Assembly (NCBI GenBank): GCA_030248065.1
Contig: JASAMV010002190.1
Coordinates: forward strand, 1-64,000
Source: Rhynchonema sp. JSB1_4
Taxonomy: Eukaryota; Nematoda; Chromadorea; Monhysterida; Xyalidae
Reading direction: 5' to 3'
DNA: 64,000 bases
Below, piece after piece: positions 22,101-34,094 of the stretch. The translations under genes were made by a program, and so were the position numbers. Numbering within the stretch: position 1 is the first letter of the stretch; each line of letters opens with the position of its first letter. The notes under the pieces are model-generated. The model was not told where the DNA came from and made no database searches. It worked only from the letters and a program-made list of their open reading frames with translations.

Positions 22101-22336
22101 ATTAAACCGTTCAGCGGGCAGCTATTACCAGCACACATGCAGCTGGCTCACGCTGAGTCATTTGTTCACACGCCCAGGCTTCACACATGTTCTTTTGGGC
22201 TTTGCAATCAGGGCTCGCCGCTGTGAGACCCTGGCTCGCTGCTTATATCATATAATCATGCTTTAGAAGTGCGTCTGACACAACTCAACAAATCCGTATT
22301 CAAAGAGAAAACTAAGCGTATTTTTGAGAGACTACT
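19157..22336. other. noncoding internal region of the giant element
   Basis: I see no convincing gene. A perfect palindrome with 11-bp arms and a 6-bp loop (TACTTTCGATA..TATCGAAAGTA) lies at 19689-19716. A TATA-like TATAAATAAA sits near 20029. The rest is unique-looking sequence with only short chance frames. Confidence 0.5.
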
Positions 22337-24055
22337 ATGACGCCGGCTAAGGGGATAACACCAACAACCGTAAATCTTTCAGGATTCCGATCTCACATGG
22401 CAGGAAGGGAAAACATGCACCGCATCGAACATTTGTATGCTAATGTGTTGCGTTCAACGCATGAAGTCATTGTGCAAGTTCTACCTACATGTGATCACCT
22501 AGTTAAGAACCTAGGACTCCCAAGTCTCGGTCGCATTAATGAGCAGTCGCAAATAATGTTTCATCCTTCCGAACTTGTCAACATCAAGCACAATCCTTCG
22601 GGTACACATTCCCTCACGTACAGACGTCCTCGAAATCGATGAAATTCAAACGCTAAACGACACGCACTTTCTGGTTCTCTCAGCTTCAACGTTTCATTAC
22701 AACCTCGTTATTCGGGCTAGGCTCATACGTCTTCGACAGACACGCAGCATGTGCACGTTCATTTGACTTACCTGACGATGGAAAGAAAGCCAGCTTAAAT
22801 ATTCCCAAGTTCGATCATCACCCGTTCGAATTTAAGCTGGGAGACTGTATCAATTTCACAGCTATTCGTACAGATTCTGATTACCGTGCTGCTCAGTGGA
22901 GAAAGGTGAATTTTGAGGAACTCCACGCAAGGTTGCTGCCTCTTTCCCCAGTTACGCACTTGTTAACAATTCATCGTACTTTACAAACCTTTCTCACAGC
23001 TGAACAAGAAAATGACTTTGTGCTTTCTAGAGCTAGGGATGTTAGTCGTTTCCGTTCCACGCGTCTTCTCATTGTCTGAAGACAGCATTCAGGACCTCTC
23101 ATATCCCCCAGACAATGTCAGACGAAACCATAACATACCCAAAACCACAATCGTTTTTTCGCATGAACGCCCTTGTAGATGTAACATTGACATCATACCA
23201 GAATGTTGTCTTTAGAGGCAGGGTCACTGCAAATGACGAGCAGAATGGTCAAATCGTTGTGCACTAAACCAAACTCTTAAATACCAGCATCGGACCCACC
23301 AAACATTCCAATACAGGCTGAGCTGTTCTCTTCCGTGATCCGGGTTATTTTGACCAATTGAAACAGGGATTCCTGGCTTACCGAAAACTGTAAGCCACGA
23401 CTCTTCGGTTCAGTTTAGACTCATCTTTAACGTTCTATCGGGTAATCGAGCTGTCCAAAATACAGATCTCAAAGTTATTAAAAATCCCAACAGTTTCTTC
23501 TTGTCATCCATGTCTGACCTGTTGCCCATTGAGCAACGACCTGTATTTTTCTCTCGATGCATCCAGAAACACACATAGCAATTCTACGGCAGGCCCGGGA
23601 GCGGGAAAAGTCATTTCCTTCAACCAGGCGTCGCTCTGCTTCGGAAGGCCACGTCCATGCTTTCGGCTGAACAAGCGGGAGGCTTAACAACATAAAATCC
23701 CTCCGAAACAACTCAAGCCAGTGGTCGCGTTTACAGCAGTCAAAAGGAACAGTCAGCTGAGACGTTCGCCTCAAAGCATGCACCAAAAGAGAAATTCACC
23801 ACCCATTGTGGATGGTCACAAACAGAAGTGGAAAAATTTGCGTAATCTAGATTTCTTTGCACAAAAGACACCCGCAGCAAACAAAACTTCTAGAATGTCC
23901 AATATACAAAAATGCGATTGGACAAATTACCACACACAAACAACCTAAAATAGTGCTTTCTACTTTGGGAATCTACACAGACAGCGCATTCTGCAATCAT
24001 GCGTTTCGATACTTTGCTATCGATAAGCGTTTTTTCTGTCTCACCTAACTTTGCG
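22337..24055 (+). pseudogene. decayed superfamily-1 helicase-like sequence
   Basis: Protein-like pieces occur in several frames on the plus strand. 22774-23079 runs 101 codons without a stop and includes FEFKLGDCINFTAIRTDSDY. 23115-23267 is 50 aa with VVFRGRVTANDEQNGQIVV. A Walker-A-like motif YGRPGSGKS is at 23585-23611. A later piece (~23940-24050) includes PKIVLSTLGIYTDS and FRYFAID, resembling the region leading to Walker B. Order and motifs suggest a UPF1/MOV10-type helicase with a beta-barrel before the ATPase core. Frames shift repeatedly and stops intervene, so it is broken. It could instead be another P-loop protein. Confidence 0.4.
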
Positions 24056-25254
24056 AACTCACTTACGGATTGCAACAATTCCTCAATGAAGCTGATTCTT
24101 GCTGGAGATAATACCAGTTACCGAATTCTGTCCAATCGGAGGAAAGCAAAATGAAGATCGTTATTGAACTCAAGTAGATGAAACGATCAGAATTTGTTTC
24201 TCTGTGGTCATAGGTCAAACCCCCAAACACAAATTGATATCAGACGTTTTTTATTTGGGAAATTAATCCCAAAGTTGAGAAATTTGCCGATAAGCCACCG
24301 CCCGTTTTACATTGAAAACGCATTGACCCAGTTCCAAGTACGTCACCTTCTTTGACTTGACCAGGTTCAAAAGACAGTGAACCAACGAAAAGAGGAGGCG
24401 CACTTTATTATTCATTTAGTCAATAATTCGGAAGGGATGGCAGGGTAGTAATCGCTATCTTATCTTTTTAAGCTCAGGTGAGTATTTACAACAGTGTTCT
24501 CTTGGCCAAGTCGATTTGGTGTTCAGGAGTAAGGGCACTCCTTCCCACACGATTGTCTCTTGTTGTGAGCAGAGATTCAACACCTAAGAAGCAGTCGTTT
24601 TTCGCTAGTAAAGGCGTTTGAATGTTGCGGTCAGAAGCCAAAATCATATGTAGGAAATGCTGCTCTCCAAATTTCCGATAACTGAAACGACATGATATTG
24701 CAGATAATGAAACTTCGAAAGTTTCAGGTCAGGAAAACTTTTGAGACCATTTACCATTTGCTTTAGAGAGGAAATTCAAGAAGAGACGGCAGTATTTTTA
24801 CTAATCTTTTAATTTCCTTTGTCCTTTTTATTCTTCTTTGCTTATATTCTTCTCATTTTATCCCTATTCAACTATCAGTGGTAATGTGTGTGTCCTTTCG
24901 TCCGTTTGGTCAGATCGATCTGGTAAAATGGTTAAGATCAATGCAACAACTCACTGAGCTTAGTTTCAATCGGTGCGTGGAGTCAGTTTTTTACGCTGGC
25001 TGAATTCACTAACGCATTGCTTTCACAATATAGCTAGAGCCACATAATGCGCGTCCGCTTCAGATAACAAGTTGGGTGCGCTGCGAGAAACGATTGCTTC
25101 ATGCTCAAAACACACAGGCTGCACCACACAACCCTTAAATGTCGCTCTTTAGTGATTCTGGTGCCCTCAGATAGTTACATTATTTGGTCAGGCCTATACA
25201 TTATTTATATTCGGAACAACAAAGGTTAAGCTACCTTTTCTGTTGCGATTTATC
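24056..25254. other. no recognised feature
   Basis: No coding frame, repeat or RNA gene that I can support. The region separates the helicase relic from the 3' end of the antisense gene. Confidence 0.4.
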
Positions 25255-26538
25255 TCAGTTGCCTCGTCGTGGCGCGGGATGATTCAGTGCCACATTGTAC
25301 GGTGGCGGTGGTCCAAATCGCGGTGCGGCCACGCCCTGATTCGGGGGCGCAATCGGTCGAATTCCATACATTTGCGCTGAAATTCAACCAGGAACGGTTT
25401 GAACTTTGGATAGACATTCCATAAATTCCACATGGACCTATTCTGCCACCCTATTTCACCAGCAAAGAAACTTTTCATTTTTTCATCGAAAACACCGTTA
25501 TCACTGACCCATCATGCCTTGGATCTCCGTTCGAATCATTTCGCGTATGTATCCGTAATCCACTGCGGTCGGACTCACTGTAAACCATAGGTAACGGTCA
25601 TTATTTTTCCCAATTAAAACAAAAAAAACACCGTTTAAAAACAATTTTTTTTTAAAAACAAAAACATCTGCATTTTTTTCGGCTTCAAAACTTACCATAC
25701 AGCAAATTCCCACCGCCCTGATTTCGACGCCCGCGACCCGATGGGATCGCCACCGCTCCACCGGCGGGAACCAGATACACGTTCGCCTGCTCCGCTTGTA
25801 GCTAAACACAAATAAGCAACTTATATATAGAGGTTTCCGTATTAAATTCACTCATACACTACTCAAAAAAATTTTTTTTTTTTCAAAATTCGAAAAAAAT
25901 TTTTAAAACAGTCCAATCTCACTTGTGGTTCGACCACGGCCGGCGGCGGTGGCGGCATTCGAGGACCCATCGCCTCCTGTTCCAAGAGCACATTGGCCAT
26001 CGCTGCCTGAATCATTCCTTGGTAGCCGTGTCCCATCGCGATGGGCTCCACGAATGCCGGTTGGGCAGATGTACCGGGCGGTCGATTTCCAACATGGCCG
26101 TACATTGGCACCTGCGGAGCATTTCCCGCGAACGGGGTTCGAAACGGATATGACGCACCTTGTGGTGGACCGGTACCAGATCCCCTGCTGGCACCACGCC
26201 CACGGATCGCACGCATGGGGCGCGGACCCTGCTCGGCCGCACGAATTTCGGCTATACGTCGACGGGTTTCAACCATCAGACCAGTGCGTTGCTCGTCTGT
26301 AAGCCCATCACCTACAATTTAGGTGCACTTTTTCACTCTGAATGAAATAAATGCTTCATTTACCTGACACGGCACCGGCCACAACTGGTTGATGCGCCGG
26401 GGTCACATTGCAAACAGCACCGGTCACCGCGGGCAGGGGCACCAACGGCGCGTTGCCGGCATTTGGCAACGACGCTTGCACCTCCAACTCGCGAATACGA
26501 GCCAACAGACGTTCGTGCATTCCACTCGACATAGCCAT
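25255..26538 (-). CDS. antisense five-exon gene, Pro/Gly-rich 286-aa protein
   Basis: My exon model, in transcript order, is 26538-26364, 26311-25923, 25801-25696, 25577-25509 and 25376-25255 (stop). It totals 861 nt. All four GT-AG introns (52, 121, 118 and 132 bp) join in frame, and donors GTAAAT, GTGAGA, GTAAGT and GTCAGT are strong. The ATG sits 5 nt after an acceptor-like AAACAG, with an in-frame TAA just upstream, so a 5' UTR intron or trans-splice acceptor is possible. The protein has an N-terminal helix (MHERLLARIRELEVQ), an RG-rich patch (RGRGASRGSG), Pro-rich runs (MPPPPPAVVEPQ; FGPPPPYN) and no recognised domain. Similar composition in all five exons supports one gene. Lying antisense inside the LTR element, it may be captured cargo. 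Confidence 0.62.
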
Positions 26539-26939
26539 GCCCTCTGTTTAAAATAGCCACATTTAGAACGCTTTTAAATCATGAGCTACACAAAAACGAT
26601 CCATCTTGTTAACGTCCTATGGTCGGACTACATCGGCCAGGCACCTGTTTGTTTTGGAAATACGATTCTAATATTTTTGGTTGGTTTGTGGGGTTGTCCA
26701 TCACGCTTCTACCAGCTGGCGGTTTCAACACCTTATTGATCAACGTTTTGGCTGGTCAAAGTTGGTGGGGAAATAATATCTCACAATTTTCTGATAACAA
26801 AATCTCCATTGCGTAAGCACGCGCATACGTATATTGTGCACGCGCCGTTTCAAACAGGCACTTCACCGTTCAAACCACAGATAGCTTCATGCTTGCCAAA
26901 GTCAAAACCCATTTGCAAGTTTATGTTCAAAGAAAATTT

Positions 26940-27576
26940 TTACAGCACATTTTCTTGAGCGATGATGGGCGGCGGCGCATTAGGGGCATCAATTTGCATA
27001 GCGGTTTGACCACTAGCATCATCAACAACAGCTGCACCGCCTTGGGACGTATCGGCCGACGCCTGATCACAAAAAAACTAATATATTGCATATCTATAGG
27101 TGTTGTTATTTTACGCGCTCCACATAAGCGGTGATAATCTAAAACGGCCAGACCTAGCTCTCATACACGCTGTCACTGCCTTATGAAAAAAAACGGCTTA
27201 ATGCTGCACACGCGGGTGTAAACCCAGGCTAATGAAACAGTGCGCTATACAGCCAACAAGCCGAAATTTTATCTGTGTTCAGCCAGTGCACTTACAGTGA
27301 ACAGTTACATTACGTCAGAGGCACATAAAATTTTTGTACACCTTTTTGGCAACTTTCTTCACAGCGAAACATTGGCCCGTTTCTCCGCGGCTCACTTCCA
27401 CCGCTGGTTCTTGTTCCTCAGGTTCTAAAATCAAAATTGTATATATCAGGCAATCAGGCAATTTTGTTCACCTACGTTGTGCACAAGTAAAGGAACATAA
27501 ATCTTTATAGGCCTCCCATGTAACCTTTTTTCACCTCCGGCATTTCGGAATCATCCTTGTGGGGTCTCTTGGACAT
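26940..27576 (-). CDS. antisense three-exon gene, 85-aa charged protein
   Basis: Exons in transcript order are 27576-27525, 27424-27342 and 27062-26940 (258 nt including TAA). Phases join exactly at both introns (100 and 279 bp). The product begins with a basic, NLS-like MSKRPHKDD, continues with acidic and Lys-rich stretches (EPEEQEPAVEV; FAVKKVAKK) and ends in a Pro-containing tail (NAPPPIIAQENVL). I recognise no domain. Its 3' end lies 401 bp upstream of the next antisense gene on the same strand, so the two may be co-regulated. Small exons and unknown product keep confidence moderate. Confidence 0.5.
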
Positions 27577-29176
27577 CGTTCTTTTGGGGCCACACAACGT
27601 CGCAGTGAGCCACGCAGTCAAAATATTTCGATTGAAAACAGAATTATTTCGCCCACAATCAAAAAGGCTGAAACTGTGTTACACTGGGTTACGGTAATTT
27701 TACGTTATGGCTGTTGTTTAACAAAAAATTTTCGTGTAAATCATAAAACGATCAAAGCAAATCATTCATTTGAAAGTCAAACTATCACGGGTCAAGGAGT
27801 GTTTCAATATTTTATCTCTTGTAACCACGCACTATATTATTGTGGGCTGGCTCGTTTCCCACATGTTTTTGGTTCTTGTACACTCGAAGCAGGCTGTTCT
27901 GTTTGTCTCCCGCAAAGCTTCGCAAGTTTGTCTCGCTGCGAAAATCATCACGCTGGTGGCTACAGCCAGTCTGGTCGGTCTTGGCATCATGTTCGTCGGG
28001 GTGTACAGTACAGTCAGTTCTTGTGCGCCATACCCAATGTATCAAACGTCGAAATGGTACATTATGTAATAGGTGTGCTATTACTTGAAACACACTTCAT
28101 TTTTACACAAACGGCACTTCCACAACGCTTAGTCTCGCTCCACGGGCACACAGCTCTGCGCCTATGTATGCAGCTTATACATGCCACTCTGAAACAGGCG
28201 AACGGTTATCTTCTTGAGTGCACCATTCATTGAGACCAACACCGCTGATATTATCTTTAAAGTCGTGGTACCTACTTATAGGGACCGGATTTCACACTGG
28301 TCTGCTAGGTTCACTTGCATAAGCTTAAATTTAGCAGTAGTGATGGGGACTAACCGTCAGTATCTTCACACCAACAACTCCCTGGTATGACGTGCTTCAT
28401 TATGGTGCGGACGACGTTGATCGCATGCATACAAAAAAAAACTGCCAGAAACGTCAATTTTTCTTCATACGTTCGCCCACTCCCCGTGGCACGGAGACGA
28501 ACCATTATATGACATTTGCCAATCTTCGATCCCTTGTATATTGCTTTCTCTTTCTTTCATTTTTTGTCTTCCTTCGCTTTCACTTTGTTATACATATAAA
28601 GAACAAACACAAGGAAAATTACAAAAAAAATCACGAAAAAATAATGAAATAAAACAAAAAAACAATATAAAATGTTCATAAGGTGTTCAAAACATACACC
28701 ACCAAAAACATGATTTTTTCTTATATTGTATCCGCTGCGTTAGTTTCACTGTGCTCTGTTCATCATTTCTATTGCGAGTTCGTGCCGTTTTTTCTTACTC
28801 ATGCCCGTCCATTTAATTCGTTGTGCTCATATTTTGTGATATAATCCCGTCTTCTTTTTGTTAATTATTTCGTTTGTTATTTATTTTATGCATTGGCGTT
28901 CTTCTACCGACGTGGTTCCTTCTACTTCTTCAAATCTTTCCCCATTCTGCTGTTTCCTACATATTTTTCCCCAGTCTGCTACTTCTACAACTCCTCTTTG
29001 ACCCTCGCCACGTGTCCTTCTGTCACAAAACAAACAAAATAAAATATAATTAAACATAAATCATTTATATTTGGTTTCACTTTCAGGTAATTTATCAATC
29101 ATTAATCTCCCCTTGTCACTTCAGGATAGCAACAAAAGTTCGAGCAGGGGCTCGATTTTCTCTTGAAGGTCGTGAA
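27577..29176. other. 3' internal region of the giant element, no firm gene
   Basis: A plus-strand frame at 27770-28069 encodes a hydrophobic stretch (IITLVATASLVGLGIMFVGV) that could be a membrane segment, but overlapping frames on both strands leave it unresolved. The region would also hold the promoter of the antisense gene starting at 27576. 28540-29170 is AT-rich with no coding signal. No clear polypurine tract lies directly before the 3' LTR. Confidence 0.35.
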
Positions 29177-29875
29177 TGTCACAGATGTGACAGTCCCCTT
29201 CATTCGGTCGTGCACCTGGTCCTATGATACGGTCCCTATGGCACCTGTCACCGGACCCATCAAAGTGTGCGTGGGCCCCGAACGGCGTTTGAGTGACAAG
29301 GCGTGGGCCCCGCGAGAGGCAGCGAACGCAAAGACGTCATGCACCCGGCGTTTGAGTGACAGGGCGTGGGCCCCGCGTGAGCTGCCATGACTGTAAACAA
29401 CTCTCATGCAATTTTTGGGCTATTGTGATATTGATATTGAAAAAAGTAGTAGTACCCAACTTTTAAAGTTTCCGACCTTAAAGCTGTTTTGATCCTCCAC
29501 CTCTGACCTTTTAATCGTGATGCTATTTTGAGATTGTTGTTTATCTCACTTAAAGTTCAGATCTTGAGTATTTAAAGGACTCTTTTGTACTTTTGTGGCT
29601 CATTCCAATTTTGGGGCTTGACTCGTTTTATAATTGTTTTGACTTTGATTTGAACCATTTCTCATTTGGTGATTCACACAGATTTTGGCGCTTTGACAAA
29701 CTTTTGGAACCAGATTGAAAATAAAAGTGACACACAGAGATTTGGGGTGACTTTATCGTTTGTGCTAGGAAAACGAAGCTTTCAGAAGGAAAACATTAGA
29801 CATAATAAAAAGATCACACGGTCGATCCGGTGCAATCGACCAGCCCAGCAACACGCAATTCCGCTCGCGCTGACA
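29177..29875 (+). repeat. 3' LTR of the giant element
   Basis: 699 bp, about 99% identical to the 5' LTR. It starts TGTCACAG, ends GCTGACA and is followed by TCCGG, matching the 5-bp flank of the other LTR. Confidence 0.9.
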
Positions 29876-31282
29876 TCCGGGGAATGAGTACGTTCGCAGC
29901 CTAAAGATGACTGGGTTGCCTTGAGGACTGCATTGAAGCAAAAGATACCAATGTCAGACGGTAAGGTGCTTTGAGGACACGCCTTTGCGCAAGACCCGTG
30001 ACACGTTGATGTTTCGGCCCGTAACGCCTTAAAAAATGTGTGTTCGTGTTTCGTCACGACGAACAATGTTTACATTTATAACTTTTCGATTTACCGCATA
30101 TTTGATGCCTAAATTTATCAACAAAGACGGATTCACAGGTAGAAGCATAAAAAAATAGCTGCTCCATGATCCCTGCGTTTCAGGAACACCAAAACAGATG
30201 TTCAAGATGGCCGACTGCTTCTTATCACAAGCATACGGTAGTCACTTGATCTTGCCAACATACGATTTGCGCAGTTTTTTTTGCGCAGCATAACACACAC
30301 ATGTTGCACGTGAGCACCCTGGCAGCACTGCGTTGTGGGAGCGTAAAGTCTGGTGCGTAAAGTCCGTAGTAGCACACTGTAATCTGCGACAAATAACTCA
30401 AATCCAAATTTTCCTCCTTGCCGACCTGCTTGTCTAATGCATTTTTGGAGTTTCGTTCCCGTGAGCCCGTGTTTATCGATTTACTTCGGTGCTAAATATG
30501 CGTCTAATCGAAGAGACATGAGCCTGATCGTCTCAATGTCGATTACGATAATAAAGCACGAACACAGACCAAAATTTCCATAATTGATTGCTGGTGTCAT
30601 GCCAACCACAAGGCACATGCGCAACATCAATCCAGACAAAGAGAGTGTTTTGGTGGGAAAGCATGCGCAAGGCATTGAGTGTTGGTGTGGTTTGAAACAT
30701 CTGTGTATTGTGCTAGAACAAACTAACCATTCAACAAAAAACCGCAATCTGACCAAACACAACTTCTGATCATCTACACAATACGCAAAAAAGCCAATAA
30801 CAAAGTTGTTCATCAGATGAGCCTTTTGATGTGTCTTGGATGTGTAAACGGTGTTTATTAGCCTAACCAGTTTTCGCCACGTGCTTAGCCTGAGAAGAGC
30901 GCAAGTGGGCGCTACACGCCCTAAAGATAACCTAAAGAAGCGTGTTTGTGGCAAAGCGTGTTGAAAGCATTGAAAATATTTGATAAGAACATACAGTACC
31001 AACAAACTGAAAAAAGCTATCGAACTGATCCACTGGACCCATCAGTGGTATGTACCACTGATCTCTGATCATGGTACGTACCTAATGAGTAAAAAACGCG
31101 CAGCAAAGGTTGTTCATCAGGCGGCTTGCACATACCATATGTACACATAACTTGTACTTCCCAGTTATTTGCTCACGTGTGCGTTTCACATCAAAACTTT
31201 TTATTTTTCATGTGTGAACGGTGTTTGTTAACCGTTTATCAATATACAAAAACATGACTTCATTAACTCTTTTAATTAGCTT
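29876..31282. other. flank of the LTR element, no recognised gene
   Basis: Continues the target sequence after the TCCGG duplication. A perfect 22-bp palindrome (ATCAGTGGTA-TG-TACCACTGAT) lies at 31041-31062. The antisense frame at 30481-31005 lacks any recognisable domain and I do not call it. Confidence 0.4.
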
Positions 31283-31910
31283 ATCTTAGTTACTCGTGAC
31301 AAATAAGCAGCACTGCAAAGGCTGTATCTGAGCAGCCAGCGTGCACTGACACAGCGGCGCGTATGCAACACGAGCACAACTGAGTTTTGGGTGTTTTGTA
31401 AAAAAATTTAAGGGTGAATTCATCGACTCGGTACATTATTATTGCAGCATTGATTATTGTAGCATAAACAGGCGCCAAACACATCACAGGCTCACTGTTC
31501 ACCATGCACGGTCCCAAGAAATTGGCATGGGGTGGAAGACAACACTAAAAATTCCGCTCGTCGGAATTTATTTTTGTTTCATATTTCTGCAATCAAGCGT
31601 CACATCACCATCAAACTGTCAACCCGGCCTTCCTATATGACCATATAACTCGTGTACAAAAATTAAGGTCAACGGGCTGGGCATCAAAAAGATATGGCAC
31701 AATCTTCAAAATCAGCCCGCCCTCGTACTGGAGCCAAAAAGTCAAAGACTTTAACGGCTCATATCTCAGGCTTTAAGACTTAGTTTGTGCTAAAATTTGA
31801 ACTGCGATATAACTGGCCATATTTCACACAAAAATTTCACACATATTACAACAACCATATTTCACACAAAAACTCAAAACTTTTTGACTCGGTCATTTTT
31901 TGTACCGGTT
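31283..31910 (+). repeat. dispersed repeat, copy 1 (uninterrupted)
   Basis: This sequence recurs at 34095-34497 and 36166-36330 with about 90% or more similarity over most of its length. Here it is continuous through TATGGCACAATC|TTCAAAATCAG near 31697, the site at which copy 2 is split by a retrotransposon. It encodes nothing evident and its class is unknown. Confidence 0.85.
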
Positions 31911-32129
31911 CCTCAGACAAAGTCTCATATGAATTTCTGGGAATAATGTAAAACGAAGTTACCTGGTTGGTTCAGATCTGTGCATGCTGCATAGTAGCAG
32001 AGTGCAAAAAGCACAATGAGTCTCATTTGAATTGACTTAGTGTGAAAGCGGTATACAAAGCTTTATGCGTTTTTGAACTTGAATCAAATAAAAACTGTGC
32101 GTGGATAATCCGCAAAATATAAAGAGTCA

Positions 32130-32956
32130 GTGATCAACACTTCGCAATGCCTCACAAAGGAACGTGTGAGTGGCCCTCAGTTCATTGACAAATGTGACTA
32201 CAAGTCTCATTTATTTTGGTGGGCACCAGCACGACAGTGTTCCAGTAGGTTCGTTGCAACTGTGTTTTATTACACTAAGAGTATCATTAACTTGCTGTCA
32301 GTTGGCAACCGATGCAGTTTTTGCCCTTTTCGCGCTGGCAAGCATCAAGCATTTTTGTTCTGTGATCACCTGTGCTCCGGTTGCCCAGAACATGACACAA
32401 CGCAAAGGGTTGTTCATCGATATCGAAGGACGACAAGATTACAAAACTACATTAGCACAAAAGTTGAAAAAAAAACTTCAAAAATTGCCCACATTTTCAG
32501 GTTTCCATTCAATTCCAACAATCTCGCATTGCAGTGCACTTTGAAGGAAATAAGCCAAAATGAATTCGGGTTGAACAACAAAAGTCGTTTCTTGTTATTT
32601 TTAAGTGAAAAGTTCTCTGTGCATATTTAGATGCTGGCGACATTGTCATTGGAATTAATTATTTATCTGATGATCTTTTACACGCCTCGCAGTGCAGCTT
32701 GCCATATTTTTGGAGCTACAATACGGTTTATGAGTTGAGACATCTAGATATTTATTTGTACCTTTCGTCCCAAGATTATGAAGAACTTGACTACATGTCA
32801 CCGCGAAACCTCTCGGAACACGCCGAGAGATTGGTGGATTCTAATGTTTCATGGATTAAAATCGATTCTGGCAGTAATGACGTCAACGATTTTTACGATC
32901 GAATTTCCACTGTTGTGAAGACAGGTTTGGCTCTCAAAGGCAAAACTCTGATGTGA
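32130..32956 (+). other. coding-like region of unknown identity
   Basis: Several overlapping open stretches, the last at 32699-32956 with protein-like content (SSQDYEELDYMSPRNLSEHAERLVDS) and an open frame upstream to ~32630. 32130-32630 reads Cys/His-containing sequence in one frame. It may be a decayed gene or an exon set. I recognise no domain. Confidence 0.25.
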
Positions 32957-32964
32957 ACTGTTAG

Positions 32965-33276
32965 TCATTTTATCGAAATAATATGAAAAAAGAATATGAA
33001 AAACTGCAGAATAAAAGCATAATCATCCAAGATCGAATTTGTTTCAGCCGGAGATGGCAAAGGCGAAATAGTATCACTCACTGAAATATTGTGCAACTCC
33101 AGCTCACCAGAAGTTCTCAGAAATGGTTTCCGAAATTTGTTCAACAGACTTCGAATAAACTTGCGGAAATAAAACAATAATGCACCCACGCAGCTGCTAG
33201 TCAAGGCACAGAGACCAGCCAAAATACCATTTTTCCATTTTGATAGTTCAGTCAATTCAACAAGATTGCAGTTCAT
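32965..33276 (-). CDS. hypothetical small membrane protein
   Basis: A 103-codon ATG frame with one strong membrane segment (GILAGLCALTSSCVGALLFYF) followed by a basic stretch (KFIRSLLNKFRKPF) and a polar tail. Its start lies 10 bp from the hAT insertion site at 33286, so its promoter may have been separated by that insertion. No family recognised. Confidence 0.35.
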   Translation of the reverse strand: MNCNLVELTELSKWKNGILAGLCALTSSCVGALLFYFRKFIRSLLNKFRKPFLRTSGELELHNISVSDTISPLPSPAETNSILDDYAFILQFFIFFFHIISIK

Positions 33277-33293
33277 GATTACCCAGTGATATA

Positions 33294-34041
33294 CAGGGTT
33301 GGATTAAAAAATTTTTTTATTATCGAACTTTTTTTTTTTAAAAAAAACTTTTTAAATTTTTTTTTAAAAATCCCTTTTTTTATTCCGGACCCCCAAAAAA
33401 TTGGTTTCTAGAAAAATGAAATTTCTGAAATCATGTTACTTAGGTATGTTTTGAGGGACACTAAAGAGAACTTCTCCACTGACTTGCATGTTTATGTCGA
33501 TCACCTGCGATCTAGCCCATTTGGTCATAATTTGAGAACCCGCCCGAAGGTAACTCTGTGGGCATATATGACAAAGGGAAGACCAACCTTCTGTTTGTGA
33601 ATTTGGGGATAAATTTGAAGAGAGATAAAGAGTTACACCACACTCATGTTGTGTGACAAAAGCAACAAATGACAAATCCACACAACTGCAAATAGGCGAG
33701 CAAAGTGGAGTCTGTCGATAGCTTACGTCGATAGCTCAATAACTGCACAGTATACGGTATGGGGTGTCCTATATTATACGTGCAGCGATTGTTGGGATGT
33801 CTGGGAACTGTATGAGTCCATTACAACGCCATTTTAAACTGAAATATAAGCGCCGCCGGCACTTTTTTTGAGAAACATGGGCAATAAAACACATGAAAAC
33901 ATGCCTTTTTACCTTAAAAAAGTCAGAAAATAACGAAAAAAAAGGGGAAAAAATAAAAAAAGTGGACTTACTTTTTAAAATTTTAAAATAAAAAAAGTGG
34001 CCAAAATAAAAAGATTTTTACTTTTTTTTTATCCAACCCTG
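33294..34041. mobile_element. hAT-type non-autonomous DNA transposon (748 bp)
   Basis: Terminal inverted repeats start CAGGGTTGGAT and end ATCCAACCCTG. An exact 8-bp duplication GTGATATA lies on both sides (33286-33293 and 34042-34049), the length typical of hAT elements. The interior is AT-rich near both ends and encodes no transposase, so mobility would need a transposase in trans. A related copy starts at 47714. Confidence 0.9.
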
Positions 34042-34094
34042 GTGATATATAATGAATTTCATCGAGCCCTAGCTCTTTATATTAACTTACTTTA

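Larger units (their letters stand above)
10366..29875 (+). mobile_element. giant LTR retroelement (19.5 kb)
   Basis: LTRs at 10366-11064 and 29177-29875 are both 699 bp and differ at about six positions. They start TGTCA and end TGACA. TCCGG lies immediately before the left LTR (10361-10365) and immediately after the right one (29876-29880), as a 5-bp target-site duplication. Inside are a leader, a 98-aa ORF, an intact 2547-codon polyprotein (11513-19156) and about 10 kb of further sequence. That 10 kb holds two antisense intron-containing genes and a degraded helicase-like sequence. Low LTR divergence plus an intact frame imply recent insertion. Alternatives are a later nested insertion into the 3' half, or recombination that happened to leave matching flanks. 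Confidence 0.8.

Noticed and set aside
25925..26322. Plus-strand frames over 25.9-26.3 kb
   Set aside because: Shadows of GC-rich exon 2 of the antisense gene, whose splice phases fit.
27559..28233. 224-codon plus frame near the start of the antisense three-exon gene
   Set aside because: Overlaps other open frames on both strands, with no recognisable domain; the antisense exon model explains its first 18 bases better.
30481..31005. 174-codon antisense frame
   Set aside because: No domain and biased composition. About 25 bases near 30603-30627 resemble, in inverse, the 3' end of the non-LTR element (6255-6280), but the match is too short to call a copy.
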